Assembly: GCA_036557365.1 (NCBI GenBank)
Contig: DATBHR010000019.1
Coordinates: forward strand, 1-64,000
Origin: DATKHR01 sp036557365
GTDB lineage: Bacteria > Acidobacteriota > Vicinamibacteria > Vicinamibacterales > CAVVIG01
Direction of reading: 5' to 3'
DNA length: 64,000 nucleotides
The translations under genes were made by a program, and so were the position numbers. The notes below the pieces were generated by a model. It worked only from the letters and a program-made list of their open reading frames with translations. It did not search any database and was not told the DNA's origin. Below, in pieces: positions 24,722-32,257 of this stretch. The stretch's first letter is position 1, and each line of letters starts with the position of its first letter.

Positions 24722-25135
24722 TCAGTGCTCCCGACGATCGCCTGCGGCCTCCTGGCAGCGATTCATCTGCTGAAGCATTTGAGCCGCGGCGCGCCGGACG
24801 ATGAACGAGCGATGCCCGAGTGCGTCCTGTGCGATTCGCCTGGCCTCCTCATCGCCTACGAACATCAACGCAGTCAGCAGACCACCGAGAACATGTGGCT
24901 CATGTGGGAACCTTGCCATCGCGGTCTCGATGGCGTGGGAGGCGTCCGGATCGTGACGGGCTGCGAGCGCGACCGCAGCACGGATCACCGTGTCGCGATC
25001 CGGATGCGTGAGCGCGCCGAGGAGCTTGTCTCGCAAGTCTCGCTGATGCAGTGAGGAAAGGGCAGCGCCGCAGTGATTGCAGCGGTGCGCGTCGTTCGGA
25101 ACAACGCGCCAACAGGCGGGACAGAGCGTCGTCAT
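24722..25135 (-). CDS. Zinc-ribbon plus HEAT-repeat protein (internal start behind riboswitch C)
   Basis: ATG 25135 is preceded by CTGGAGGTCGCC, a good ribosome site, and lies 37 bases after riboswitch C, so it is probably an independent start. The 137-residue product begins with a zinc ribbon (LCPACWRVVPNDAHRCNHCG) and continues with HEAT-like helices (ALTHPDRDTVIRAAVALAAR, ALGHRSFIVRRAAAQMLQQ). Such proteins bind partners. It shares its frame with the upstream ATPase. Its 3' end overlaps the first coding bases of the MFS gene. Confidence 0.55.
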   Translation of the reverse strand: MTTLCPACWRVVPNDAHRCNHCGAALSSLHQRDLRDKLLGALTHPDRDTVIRAAVALAARHDPDASHAIETAMARFPHEPHVLGGLLTALMFVGDEEARRIAQDALGHRSFIVRRAAAQMLQQMNRCQEAAGDRREH

Positions 25136-25867
25136 GGCGACCTCCAGGCAGATTCCTGCCGAACTGGATTCAGCAGGAGTCATCAGCCTGGCGATCGGCC
25201 AGACGGTCGACGGCGGACTCCATCGCCGTTCGCGTGTCTCTTCTTCTGAAGACGAAGTTCTCCACGGCGGCGTTCCGTCACCGCGTCGTCGGCCGAGACT
25301 CTTCGCGACAGCCGCCTCGAGCGTCATTCGCATCGTGAGCGGATGACCGTGCGTTGAACGGGCGGTTTCGCGAATGTCATCTGCGCTCCACGCTAGCCCG
25401 AGTTCTTTGACGGCCGACGAGAAATACCGCACGGTCGTACTGGTGCTTAGAGGGCGGAGTTGCACGAGGCGGGCGGCTCCGAGTATCGCTCTCAAATGGG
25501 CGAGTTGATCGGACGACATGGAGCGCTCGACGACGACGATGATCTGGCATCGCGCGCCTCTCAATAGCTCGCGCATGAACCGCCTGCGCGGGGCTGAAAC
25601 GTGAACGGCATCATCGAGGACGACGACGGGAGGCTCACCAGTAGCGCCGTGCGCGTCGTGCTCCCGAGCAATCGCGGCGCGCATCGTGCGCCGCGTATCC
25701 TGCTCGTGCCAGAACAGGAACGGGTTCGCCACGTGCGCTGATAAGGCTTTGACGAGCGTCGTGCGGCCTGATCCAAAAGCGCCGGTCAGTACGATGTTGT
25801 GACCGGCCTCGAGCTCATGTGCGAGCAGCGAGAGTTCGCGGGTGCGGCCGACGAATGAGACCTTCAC
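24722..25867 (-). CDS. AAA-type ATPase in frame with a zinc-ribbon/HEAT segment
   Basis: GTG 25867 overlaps the stop of the PH-like gene (GTGA). Residues 1-210 form a P-loop ATPase: FVGRTRELSLLAHEL, Walker A GAFGSGRTT (the usual Lys is Arg), Walker B VVVLDDAV, and the lid-type helix STHGHPLTMRMTLEAAV. The frame has no stop: it passes through the fluoride riboswitch C region and continues into the zinc-ribbon/HEAT protein that starts at 25135, giving 381 residues in total. Either one fusion protein is made, or a stop was lost. The ATPase most resembles AAA_16/Orc-like NTPases that clamp protein complexes. Role unknown; riboswitch B upstream suggests fluoride induction. Confidence 0.65.
   Translation of the reverse strand: MKVSFVGRTRELSLLAHELEAGHNIVLTGAFGSGRTTLVKALSAHVANPFLFWHEQDTRRTMRAAIAREHDAHGATGEPPVVVLDDAVHVSAPRRRFMRELLRGARCQIIVVVERSMSSDQLAHLRAILGAARLVQLRPLSTSTTVRYFSSAVKELGLAWSADDIRETARSTHGHPLTMRMTLEAAVAKSLGRRRGDGTPPWRTSSSEEETRERRWSPPSTVWPIARLMTPAESSSAGICLEVAMTTLCPACWRVVPNDAHRCNHCGAALSSLHQRDLRDKLLGALTHPDRDTVIRAAVALAARHDPDASHAIETAMARFPHEPHVLGGLLTALMFVGDEEARRIAQDALGHRSFIVRRAAAQMLQQMNRCQEAAGDRREH
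25172..25229 (-). ncRNA. Fluoride riboswitch C (crcB-type aptamer)
   Basis: Minus strand: GGCGATGGAGTCCGCC, GTCGACCGTC, a stem TGGCC-GATC-GCCAGG, then CTGATGACTCCTGC. This is a good crcB match. Downstream, TCCTGC of the aptamer can pair with GCAGGA at 25154-25159; there is no T-run, so control is probably at translation of the zinc-ribbon/HEAT start at 25135. The aptamer lies inside an open frame that continues from the ATPase. Confidence 0.8.
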
Positions 25868-26769
25868 GCCGTACCCTCCCAGCTCCTCGATCGCGATGCG
25901 AGCCTGACCAGGAGATGCGACGCAGCCGCGCTCGGCATCGCCAGATCGCGGCTGACGTGATGGCAGACGCCATGGCGTGCGACGGTCATCGTCAGCGTGA
26001 TGTCGTTCTCGTTCGGATCGTCCGGCAGGCGCAGCCCGACAGTCGACAGGGCGCGCGTGGACAAGCAGGTCACATTCACGCCGAACATGAGCATGCCGGG
26101 TTCGAGCGGCCGTTCGCTTTCCGCCAGCAACACGGCGGAATCCATCAGGATCATGACGCTGGCAGCAGCGCGACACCGCGAACGCCCACGAACATCCGCC
26201 CACGCCTCAGGTACGTTCACGATCTCGAGCAAACGGAGATCCCTGACCAGCGGCCTGGTTTGGGTGACCACATACGGCGGGCTCGACGTCCATCGCGAGT
26301 CATTATCAGAGCCGGCGTCGACACGACACGATTGCCGTTGCAGCCACAGGCGGACAACGTTTCGGAACTGTTCGATGCCCGATGAGTGAAAGAACACAAC
26401 CTCTGCTTCGGCCGTGTTTTCAACCGCGTACCGCACCTCCAGCCAGCCGAGCGTCAGCGCCTCGCCGATCGCCATCGTCAAGATGCTTGCGAGCGGAATC
26501 GAGCGCACCGAAGGCTTGATGCTGCGCCGATGTTGATCTCTGGAGACGATGAGCGATTCGCTCGTCAGAGCCACGGCATGCGAGCCGCTCGGACCTTCTA
26601 GTCCGAACGGCCCGCGATTGCTCTCGCGGTGTGGCGAGTACAGGAGGTAATCCGGGGCATCCCCCCGGAGAGCTTGCTCGACCAGCTCAGGATGGTGTCC
26701 GCAGAGCTCGTCCGGTGACGAGGCGCGATAGACCCAGCATTCGCGGCCGCCGTAGATGCGTGGCGACAT
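25864..26769 (-). CDS. Unknown protein with PH-like domain, behind riboswitch B
   Basis: A 301-residue protein I cannot name. Residues about 65-150 look like a bacterial PH-like fold (HAVALTSESLIVSRD, SIPLASILTMAIGEALTLGW, VVFFHSSGIEQFRNVVRLW). The C-terminal 120 residues (RLLEIVNVPEAW, VMILMDSAVLLAESERPLEP) form a second, unrecognised domain. No signal or membrane helix is seen. It is the first gene after fluoride riboswitch B, and its stop overlaps the start of the ATPase (GTGA), so the two probably work together. No catalytic motif is visible. Confidence 0.65.
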   Translation of the reverse strand: MSPRIYGGRECWVYRASSPDELCGHHPELVEQALRGDAPDYLLYSPHRESNRGPFGLEGPSGSHAVALTSESLIVSRDQHRRSIKPSVRSIPLASILTMAIGEALTLGWLEVRYAVENTAEAEVVFFHSSGIEQFRNVVRLWLQRQSCRVDAGSDNDSRWTSSPPYVVTQTRPLVRDLRLLEIVNVPEAWADVRGRSRCRAAASVMILMDSAVLLAESERPLEPGMLMFGVNVTCLSTRALSTVGLRLPDDPNENDITLTMTVARHGVCHHVSRDLAMPSAAASHLLVRLASRSRSWEGTA

Positions 26770-26865
26770 GGCTCCAGCCCTCTGAGCGCCGCTTCCGATG
26801 AGTCTGAATGAGGCGAGAAGGACGGTGCTGTCGCCTCAACCCCAGAACCCAAGAAGCAGGTCGTT

Positions 26866-26920
26866 TGGAGGAGTCATCATCCCGGTGGACCCGGGCGGTT
26901 GAGGCGGACTCCATCGCCGA
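26866..26920 (-). ncRNA. Fluoride riboswitch B (crcB-type aptamer)
   Basis: Minus strand: GGCGATGGAGTCCGCC, TCAACCGCCC, a stem CCCGGG-TCCA-CCGGG, then ATGATGACTCCTCC. This is close to the textbook crcB consensus, including the AACCGC strand and AUGACUCCU. It precedes the PH-like gene by about 95 bases. No strong terminator follows; a GGTT..AACC-type pairing downstream is weak, so the control level is unclear. It is divergent from the phosphoesterase gene at 26955. Confidence 0.85.
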
Positions 26921-26954
26921 GCGCGATGTACTTTGGTAGCGTAGCACACGGCAC

Positions 26955-27659
26955 ATGAAGATCCTGATTCTTTCAGACCTGCACGGAAACGCCGAAGCGT
27001 TGGACGCTGTCCTCGCCATCGAGCCGTACGACGAGTTGTGGGTATTGGGCGATCTCGTCACGTACGGTCCTGAGCCTGAACGCGTCGTGCGCGCGATTCG
27101 GGAACGCGCGGAGATGGTTGTCCGAGGCAATCACGATCACGCGGTTGGCTACGACGTTGACCCGCGATGCTCACCACCGTTTCGAGGAATGGCCGAGGCG
27201 ACGCGACAGTTGGCATTGAAGACACTGTCGGATGACGACAGGCGGTACCTTCGCGAACTGCCGCTCACGGCGTCCGCTGAATGTGGCAGCCAGCGATTCT
27301 TCCTCTGCCATGCCACACCGTCCGATCCGCTGTTTGCGTACTGCCCGCCCGACTCCCCGGCATGGGTTGCAGAGGCGTCGGCCGTCGATGCCGACGTGAT
27401 CCTCGTCGGTCATACGCACTTGCCATTCATTCGTCCCGTCGAGGGACGAACGGTCATAAACCCTGGCAGCCTCGGGCAGCCGAAGGCCGGCGGCCCGGAG
27501 GCGTCGTACGCCGTGTGGGACGACGGACGCATCACCCTCCGGAAGATCAAGTATCCGGTCGAGCGCACGGTCGCCAAGCTCGGCGAACTCGGTTTGCCGG
27601 CAGAGATCGTCGCGGCTTTGCGACATCTGCTCGAAACCGGAACCCCGGCAACGGCGTAA
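26955..27659 (+). CDS. Calcineurin-like metallophosphoesterase (YfcE/MJ0936-like)
   Basis: A 234-residue phosphoesterase with the family's metal motifs in order: ILSDLHGNAEALD, LGDLVTYGPEP, GNHDHAV, LCHATPSDPLF and VGHTHLPF, then INPGSLGQPK. A binuclear metal phosphodiesterase in the cytoplasm is expected; the substrate is unknown. It lies between the divergent riboswitch B and the promoter of riboswitch A, and has no riboswitch of its own. Confidence 0.9.
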   Translation: MKILILSDLHGNAEALDAVLAIEPYDELWVLGDLVTYGPEPERVVRAIRERAEMVVRGNHDHAVGYDVDPRCSPPFRGMAEATRQLALKTLSDDDRRYLRELPLTASAECGSQRFFLCHATPSDPLFAYCPPDSPAWVAEASAVDADVILVGHTHLPFIRPVEGRTVINPGSLGQPKAGGPEASYAVWDDGRITLRKIKYPVERTVAKLGELGLPAEIVAALRHLLETGTPATA

Positions 27660-27679
27660 GCCCTCCGAGAATGGCGCAT

Positions 27680-27708
27680 TTGACGGGGCCGGCAGCGCTC
27701 CCCATAAT
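27680..27708 (+). promoter_or_regulatory. Sigma-70 promoter of the fluoride operon
   Basis: TTGACG (27680-27685), a 17-base spacer and CATAAT (27703-27708) fit the consensus well. The predicted transcript start near 27715 is just before riboswitch A at 27720. Confidence 0.7.
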
Positions 27709-27719
27709 TGAAGAAGACA

Positions 27720-27778
27720 CTGGCGGTGGAGTCCGCCCGTAACCGTCGCGTCGCCTGACGCGGCCAATGACTCCTACA
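27720..27778 (+). ncRNA. Fluoride riboswitch A (crcB-type aptamer)
   Basis: Plus strand: TGGCGGTGGAGTCCGCC, CGTAACCG, a stem TCGCGTCGCCTGACGCGG, then CCAATGACTCCTAC. It matches the crcB motif and heads the run of genes containing crcB itself, which independently supports the assignment. Confidence 0.88.
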
Positions 27779-27840
27779 GCAGGAAACCTGCCGTGGGTGA
27801 GTCATTGCACACTCCCGGCATATCTGTCCGAGCCGGGAGC
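27765..27840 (+). promoter_or_regulatory. Expression platform of riboswitch A
   Basis: CAATGACTC of the aptamer (27765-27773) is exactly complementary to GAGTCATTG at 27799-27807, giving a competing 9-bp helix enclosing a GCAGG-AAA-CCTGC hairpin. Next comes a strong hairpin CTCCCGGC (27812-27819) and GCCGGGAG (27832-27839) without a T-run. It can hide GGGAG next to the ATG at 27841, which opens a 19-codon leader frame that overlaps the antiporter start. Confidence 0.6.
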
Positions 27841-27896
27841 ATGAAGCACCACGCGAACATCTCCGGTCATCGCGGCGGCGGCCTCAGAGGGGCGTC

Positions 27897-28625
27897 ATGA
27901 CGGACGTCTGGCTGCGCGCCGCGCTCTGGTTGGGCCTGGCCCTCGCCCCCACGGTCCTCTCGATTCGTCTGCGTGTCGCGACCGCGCGTCCGAGATCGTC
28001 GTGGGGACGGTCGCGCAACTGCTCATCGGCGCGTTCGTCGGGACAGCTCTCCTCGGCACCACCGAGGGCTGGATCACGTTTCTTTCCGCGACCGGTGCGG
28101 CCTTTCTCACGTTCCTCGCAGCCGCCGAACTCGATCCAATCGTGCTGCGGGAAAAGTGGCGAAAGACTGGCGCGATCGGTTCTCGCCCTAGTGCGGCGCC
28201 TGCGCGCGCTCACGCTTGGATTCCTGACGAGGTTCTACTTCATTCGCGCAGGATCGTTGGTCTCGGTGCCCGCGCCGACGGCGGCGGGCGGGCCTCTCCT
28301 CGCCAAGCTCGCAACGAAGACGTTCGGCCTGTGGCCGGTCACCCGATCGTTCCAGTGTCCGCGCACGGGGGCCGCGTACGCCACGCTGCTGATGTCGACG
28401 GGCCTGACGTTTGGCAGCATTTCGGCGCTGTTCGGACTGACCCACCATGTGATTGACCAGGGGCAGTACTCGTACCTGATCGCGGCGGTCATCGGGAGCG
28501 CCGTCGTACCGACCTTGATCGCGAATGCGTTCTTGCTGCCGCGATACTTGTTGCCTAGAGCGAAGGCGCCACTGCCGTCAGATCCAATGCCGTCTGCCGT
28601 AGCCGTCGGCGAGCGGGAGGGATGA
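27897..28625 (+). pseudogene. Kef/NapA-type cation:proton antiporter, internally deleted and frameshifted
   Basis: The start (TDVWLRAALWLGLALAPTVL) and, after a shift near 27990, VGTVAQLLIGAFVGTALLG and AAELDPIVLREKWRK are the N-terminal part of a CPA2 antiporter. The C-terminal part follows almost directly: FLTRFYFIRAGSLVSVPAP, then LLMSTGLTFGSISALFGLTH and AVIGSAVVPTLIANAFLLP. About 200 residues of the usual middle (ion-binding helices) are missing at about 28160-28195. A functional transporter is very unlikely. AGAGGGG precedes ATG 27897. Na+/H+-type antiporters are known members of fluoride-riboswitch regulons, so this was probably once part of the response. Confidence 0.78.
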
Positions 28626-29050
28626 TGATTGCGACGCACATTCTGGTGGGCCACGACGGTTCGCGAGATGCCGAGACCGCGTTTGAAGACGCGCTGGACC
28701 TCGCGGCCCTGGCACGGGCACGATTGACCGTCGTCTCAGTGGCGAGCCCGCCGGAACCGCCGACGGAGGTCGAGGCGCAGGCCGCGATCGACGTGGCGAC
28801 CACGCACGACGAGAAGCTGTTCGAGAGCCTGCGACGACAGGCACAGGAGCGGAATGTGAAGATGGAGACACACGTACTGGTCGGCCATCCAGCCGATCAA
28901 ATCCTGAAGAGCGGCCAGAAATACGGCGCAGATCCCATCGTCGTCGGACGCAGAGGTCGATCAGCGATTCGGGAGTGGGTGTCGGGATCGACTTCGCGGC
29001 GGGTCGTCTCGCACGCTAACTGCCCGGTCCTCGTCGTGAGGGCTCGCTGA
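28622..29050 (+). CDS. Universal stress protein (UspA domain)
   Basis: A 142-residue UspA protein beginning THILVGHDGSRDAETAFEDA and ending with the ATP-binding pattern VGRRGRSAIREWVSGSTS, then NCPVLVV. Overlaps the antiporter frame by ATGA and the crcB gene by TGATG, so it belongs to the fluoride operon. Usp genes are known in other fluoride-riboswitch operons. Confidence 0.92.
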   Translation: MMIATHILVGHDGSRDAETAFEDALDLAALARARLTVVSVASPPEPPTEVEAQAAIDVATTHDEKLFESLRRQAQERNVKMETHVLVGHPADQILKSGQKYGADPIVVGRRGRSAIREWVSGSTSRRVVSHANCPVLVVRAR

Positions 29051-29442
29051 TGGCCTCCATCATGCCTTACCTCCTAGTTGGCGTGGGTGGGTTCATCGGA
29101 GCCAACGCACGCTTCGTCGTCGCACGCGTAGTGGGCGCAATGTTCGAAACAAAATTCCCACTTGGAACGTTCGTGATCAATGTCAGCGGCTCGTTCCTGC
29201 TCGGTGTGCTTGGCACCATCGTGGCCCAGAAGGTGATGCCAAGCTCCGAGTCCATGCGTCTCGCCCTCGGCGTCGGCTTTCTCGGCGCGTATACCACCTT
29301 CTCGACGTTCGAATTCGAAACGCATGCCTTGTTCGACGATGGTTCATGGCTGACGGCGACCACGAATATGTTCACCAGCCTCTTCGTCGGACTGCTCGCG
29401 GTGCGCGCCGGCATCGTGGTCGCCAAGACCTGGCTGACATGA
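29050..29442 (+). CDS. crcB: Fluoride channel CrcB/Fluc
   Basis: A 130-residue four-helix protein with the family signatures GGFIGANARFVV in helix 1, FVINVSGSFLLGVLG in helix 2 and GFLGAYTTFSTFEFE in helix 3, including the phenylalanines of the pore. Fluc proteins form antiparallel dimers in the inner membrane and let fluoride leave the cell. A single gene is enough, as here, if dual topology is used. It is the third reading frame behind fluoride riboswitch A and overlaps the Usp gene. Confidence 0.97.
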   Translation: MASIMPYLLVGVGGFIGANARFVVARVVGAMFETKFPLGTFVINVSGSFLLGVLGTIVAQKVMPSSESMRLALGVGFLGAYTTFSTFEFETHALFDDGSWLTATTNMFTSLFVGLLAVRAGIVVAKTWLT

Positions 29443-29449
29443 GGTCATC

Positions 29450-30214
29450 GTGAAGATTGACACCGAACAGGTCCTTTGCCGCTTCCAGCTTTCCAACTTC
29501 ATTCGACACGGGATGTCCCCGTTGTACGAGTGGATCGTCGAGCAGGCCCATCACGAAGAGATGCAAGGCGCAACAGTCCTGAAGGGCTTCTATGGGCTGC
29601 GATCGGATGGGTCGGTGCTCGAAGAGCACACGTGGTCCATCTCCCAGGAGCTTCCCGTCATCGTCGAGGTCGTGGACGAAGCCGCGAAGATTGAAAAGCT
29701 TCTCGCGAAGGTCGAACCAGCGTTTCGCGAGGGCGTGATCACGCTCGAGCGTGCCCACGTGTTTCTGTATCGAGCAGGTGAGCGAGATGTCACGGGGCCC
29801 TTCAATGGGCGCAACATCATCGGCACCGTCACGACGAGTGCCGCGGCAGGAGTGCGGACCATGAAAGTGCCCGAGAACGGCGTGCTGCTTCGGATCTTCA
29901 TCGGCGAAAGCGACAAGGAGCCTGGGCGCGACCGGCCGTTGTTCGAGGCGATCGTTCGCAAAGTCCGCGAAGCGCATCTTGCCGGCGCGACGGTCCTGCG
30001 CGGCCCTATGGGGTTCGGACGCCACTCCCGCGTGCACACCGCGAAGCTGCTGGAGTTGTCTACCGATTTGCCAATCGTGATCGAGATCGTCGACGCAGAG
30101 GACAAGGTGGAGGCGTTCTTACCGACCGTCGACGAACTGGTGACCGAGGGGCTCGTGACACTCGAGGCAGTACGAATCGTTCGCTACGTGTCGCCCGACA
30201 GCCGACAAGGATGA
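29450..30214 (+). CDS. Tandem DUF190 protein
   Basis: A 254-residue protein with two DUF190 domains (ferredoxin-like, PII-related fold). The first has YEWIVEQAHHEEMQGATVLKG and LPVIVEVVDEAAKIEKLL; the second has FEAIVRKVREAHLAGATVLRG and LPIVIEIVDAEDKVEAFL. DUF190 genes are frequent neighbours of crcB and may sense or regulate the channel; single-domain forms are usual, so the tandem form is less common. Starts with GTG 29450 after GAGG, seven bases behind crcB. Confidence 0.9.
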   Translation: MKIDTEQVLCRFQLSNFIRHGMSPLYEWIVEQAHHEEMQGATVLKGFYGLRSDGSVLEEHTWSISQELPVIVEVVDEAAKIEKLLAKVEPAFREGVITLERAHVFLYRAGERDVTGPFNGRNIIGTVTTSAAAGVRTMKVPENGVLLRIFIGESDKEPGRDRPLFEAIVRKVREAHLAGATVLRGPMGFGRHSRVHTAKLLELSTDLPIVIEIVDAEDKVEAFLPTVDELVTEGLVTLEAVRIVRYVSPDSRQG

Positions 30215-30232
30215 AACCCAGGGGCGTGACAC

Positions 30233-32257
30233 ATGTTGAACGGGCTCACCGAGAATCATGAACGCAGTCTGTTGGCGAGCGTCCAGTATGCCGCCAGCCT
30301 GATTCGCGACTGCGACGACGTTCTCGCCGGCGCGAGTGGGGCCGATCCGCTGTCGAAATACACGAAGGCGCTCTCGGCTCCTCAAGAAAAGATCGCGCGC
30401 GATTACCTCTTACGGTTACGCGAACAGCTCCTGCGCGCCTTGCGCGCCGTGCATATTCAGCCGCCCGCCGCGGCAATTAGCGCGGTCCACGCCCTGCATA
30501 CCGCGCTCATGTTTCTCGATGACACCTTCGAAGAAATGCGCGGGCGGCACCTTGCCGGATACGGCCCCGTTCCGCCTGATGCCGACCAAGTACTCGACGG
30601 CGTCGTCTCCGAGCTGCAGGAGCTAACGCGCGATTTCGAGGCGTTCCTGACGGGTGTCTCCGATGATGTGCTTCGAGAGCGTTTGGCCCAGCTCACGCCA
30701 ACGCAACCGCTCGCGCACGATCTCCGCGAGCTGTCGAGGATCATTGCCGACCAGGGGCTGATCGATCTTCGGCCGGCGCTGGCCGTCGTCGTGGACCGCG
30801 CCCTCGAAGACGCGTTCGACGTCGCGGTCATCGGCCGCATCAGCAGTGGCAAGTCGTCCCTTCTCAACGCGCTCCTGGGCGCGCCCGTTCTGCCCACTGG
30901 CGTCCTGCCCGTGACGGCGTTTCCCACGCGCTTGCGCCGCGGGACGGCCCCTCGCCTCGACGTCGCGTACGCCAACGGTCGTAGCGAAGTCACGACGATC
31001 GAGCGGATCGAAGAGTTCGTCGCCGAGACTGGCAACCCCGGAAACGAGAAGCGGCTGACACGTCTGCTCGTCACGTATCCGTCGGAGCGGCTGCCGGCGG
31101 ACGTCACGTTCGTCGATACACCGGGGCTTGGGTCGGTGACGTCAGCGAGCGCCCTGCAGACGTATGCGTACCTGCCCCGTTGCGACCACGCGACGTTTCT
31201 CTTCGATGCAACCGCTCCCGTCGCAGCGGAGGACCTCACGGTACTAGCGTTCCTGCACGACGCGGGAATCACCACGTCCGTGCTGCTCAGCAAAACCGAT
31301 CTCCTCAGTCTGAGCGATCTGAATCGCGTGCGCCTGTTCACTGCCGAACAGATCCAGAAACGTCTCGGCACGCACGTGCCTGTTCGGGCCATGAGCACGG
31401 TATCCGGCCACGAGCCGCTGTTGCACGACTGGATCCGCGACGAGGTGGCACCGCTCGGTCAGCAAGCTAGACAACGCGCACACGATGCGCTCGCACGGAA
31501 GATTGACGTGCTGCGTCAGCAAGTGCTTGCCAGTCTCGAGCAGATGGGGGATGTCGCTCGTACCGCTCCGGCGCCAGAGCAATCAGCATCGCTCATCTCA
31601 CAAATGCGAGAGATGAGCGCGCAACTCGAGCGCACCAGTCGCGAATTGCTGTCACTCCACGATCGCAAGGACGCGATCGTGGAGTCGGCGCTTCACGCTG
31701 CAATTGAGGCGTTCGGCGGTCAAACCGACGGATCCGGCGGTGCTGAGACGCTACGAACGGTCGTGATTGCTGCGTCCGAGGACGCGGCGAACGATGTGAC
31801 GCGCACGCTCCATGATCGGGCTCGTGAGGTCGCAGCCGTACTCGAAGAGGCAGCAAAAGAAACAGGAGCACCAGCGCCTGTGTTCGAGCCGATGGCGCAC
31901 CTCCGGGACATTCCGCGGTTGGATCTGCCGCCTCTCGCCTTGGAGTTGCATCCGCCGCTGTGGGCCAAAGCCAGTCGTCGCCTGCTGCATCGATGGAGCG
32001 ACGATCGTGTTCGGGACGCCTGGCAGTCCGTCGTTGCGGACGCGGTCGATGCGTTTCTCGACGTGCTCAGCCGATGGGCCACCGAACGTCTCGCCGAGCT
32101 GCGCCGGGAATTTGAGGGACACAGCCGGCCGCTGCTTACGAGGCTCACTGGTACTGCGGCGACCCGAACCACTGCCACTCGATCAACGTCCAGCCGGCAG
32201 CGCGACCTTGCATGGCTACGACACGGACGCACGGAGATAAGTCATGCCCGTCATTAG
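30233..32257 (+). CDS. Dynamin-like GTPase 1 of the fluoride operon
   Basis: A 674-residue protein. Residues 1-190 form a helical N-terminal region. The dynamin-type GTPase follows: P-loop GRISSGKSS (201-209), the switch threonine region PVTAFPTRL, G3 DTPGLGS (295-301) and G4 SKTD (353-356). A long helical stalk occupies 380-600, ending in a basic tail rich in Thr/Ser/Arg. No membrane helix is seen. Bacterial dynamin-like proteins bind and remodel membranes and often come in pairs. The last 14 bases overlap the enolase gene, so the pair of GTPases and enolase are made together. Confidence 0.88.
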   Translation: MLNGLTENHERSLLASVQYAASLIRDCDDVLAGASGADPLSKYTKALSAPQEKIARDYLLRLREQLLRALRAVHIQPPAAAISAVHALHTALMFLDDTFEEMRGRHLAGYGPVPPDADQVLDGVVSELQELTRDFEAFLTGVSDDVLRERLAQLTPTQPLAHDLRELSRIIADQGLIDLRPALAVVVDRALEDAFDVAVIGRISSGKSSLLNALLGAPVLPTGVLPVTAFPTRLRRGTAPRLDVAYANGRSEVTTIERIEEFVAETGNPGNEKRLTRLLVTYPSERLPADVTFVDTPGLGSVTSASALQTYAYLPRCDHATFLFDATAPVAAEDLTVLAFLHDAGITTSVLLSKTDLLSLSDLNRVRLFTAEQIQKRLGTHVPVRAMSTVSGHEPLLHDWIRDEVAPLGQQARQRAHDALARKIDVLRQQVLASLEQMGDVARTAPAPEQSASLISQMREMSAQLERTSRELLSLHDRKDAIVESALHAAIEAFGGQTDGSGGAETLRTVVIAASEDAANDVTRTLHDRAREVAAVLEEAAKETGAPAPVFEPMAHLRDIPRLDLPPLALELHPPLWAKASRRLLHRWSDDRVRDAWQSVVADAVDAFLDVLSRWATERLAELRREFEGHSRPLLTRLTGTAATRTTATRSTSSRQRDLAWLRHGRTEISHARH

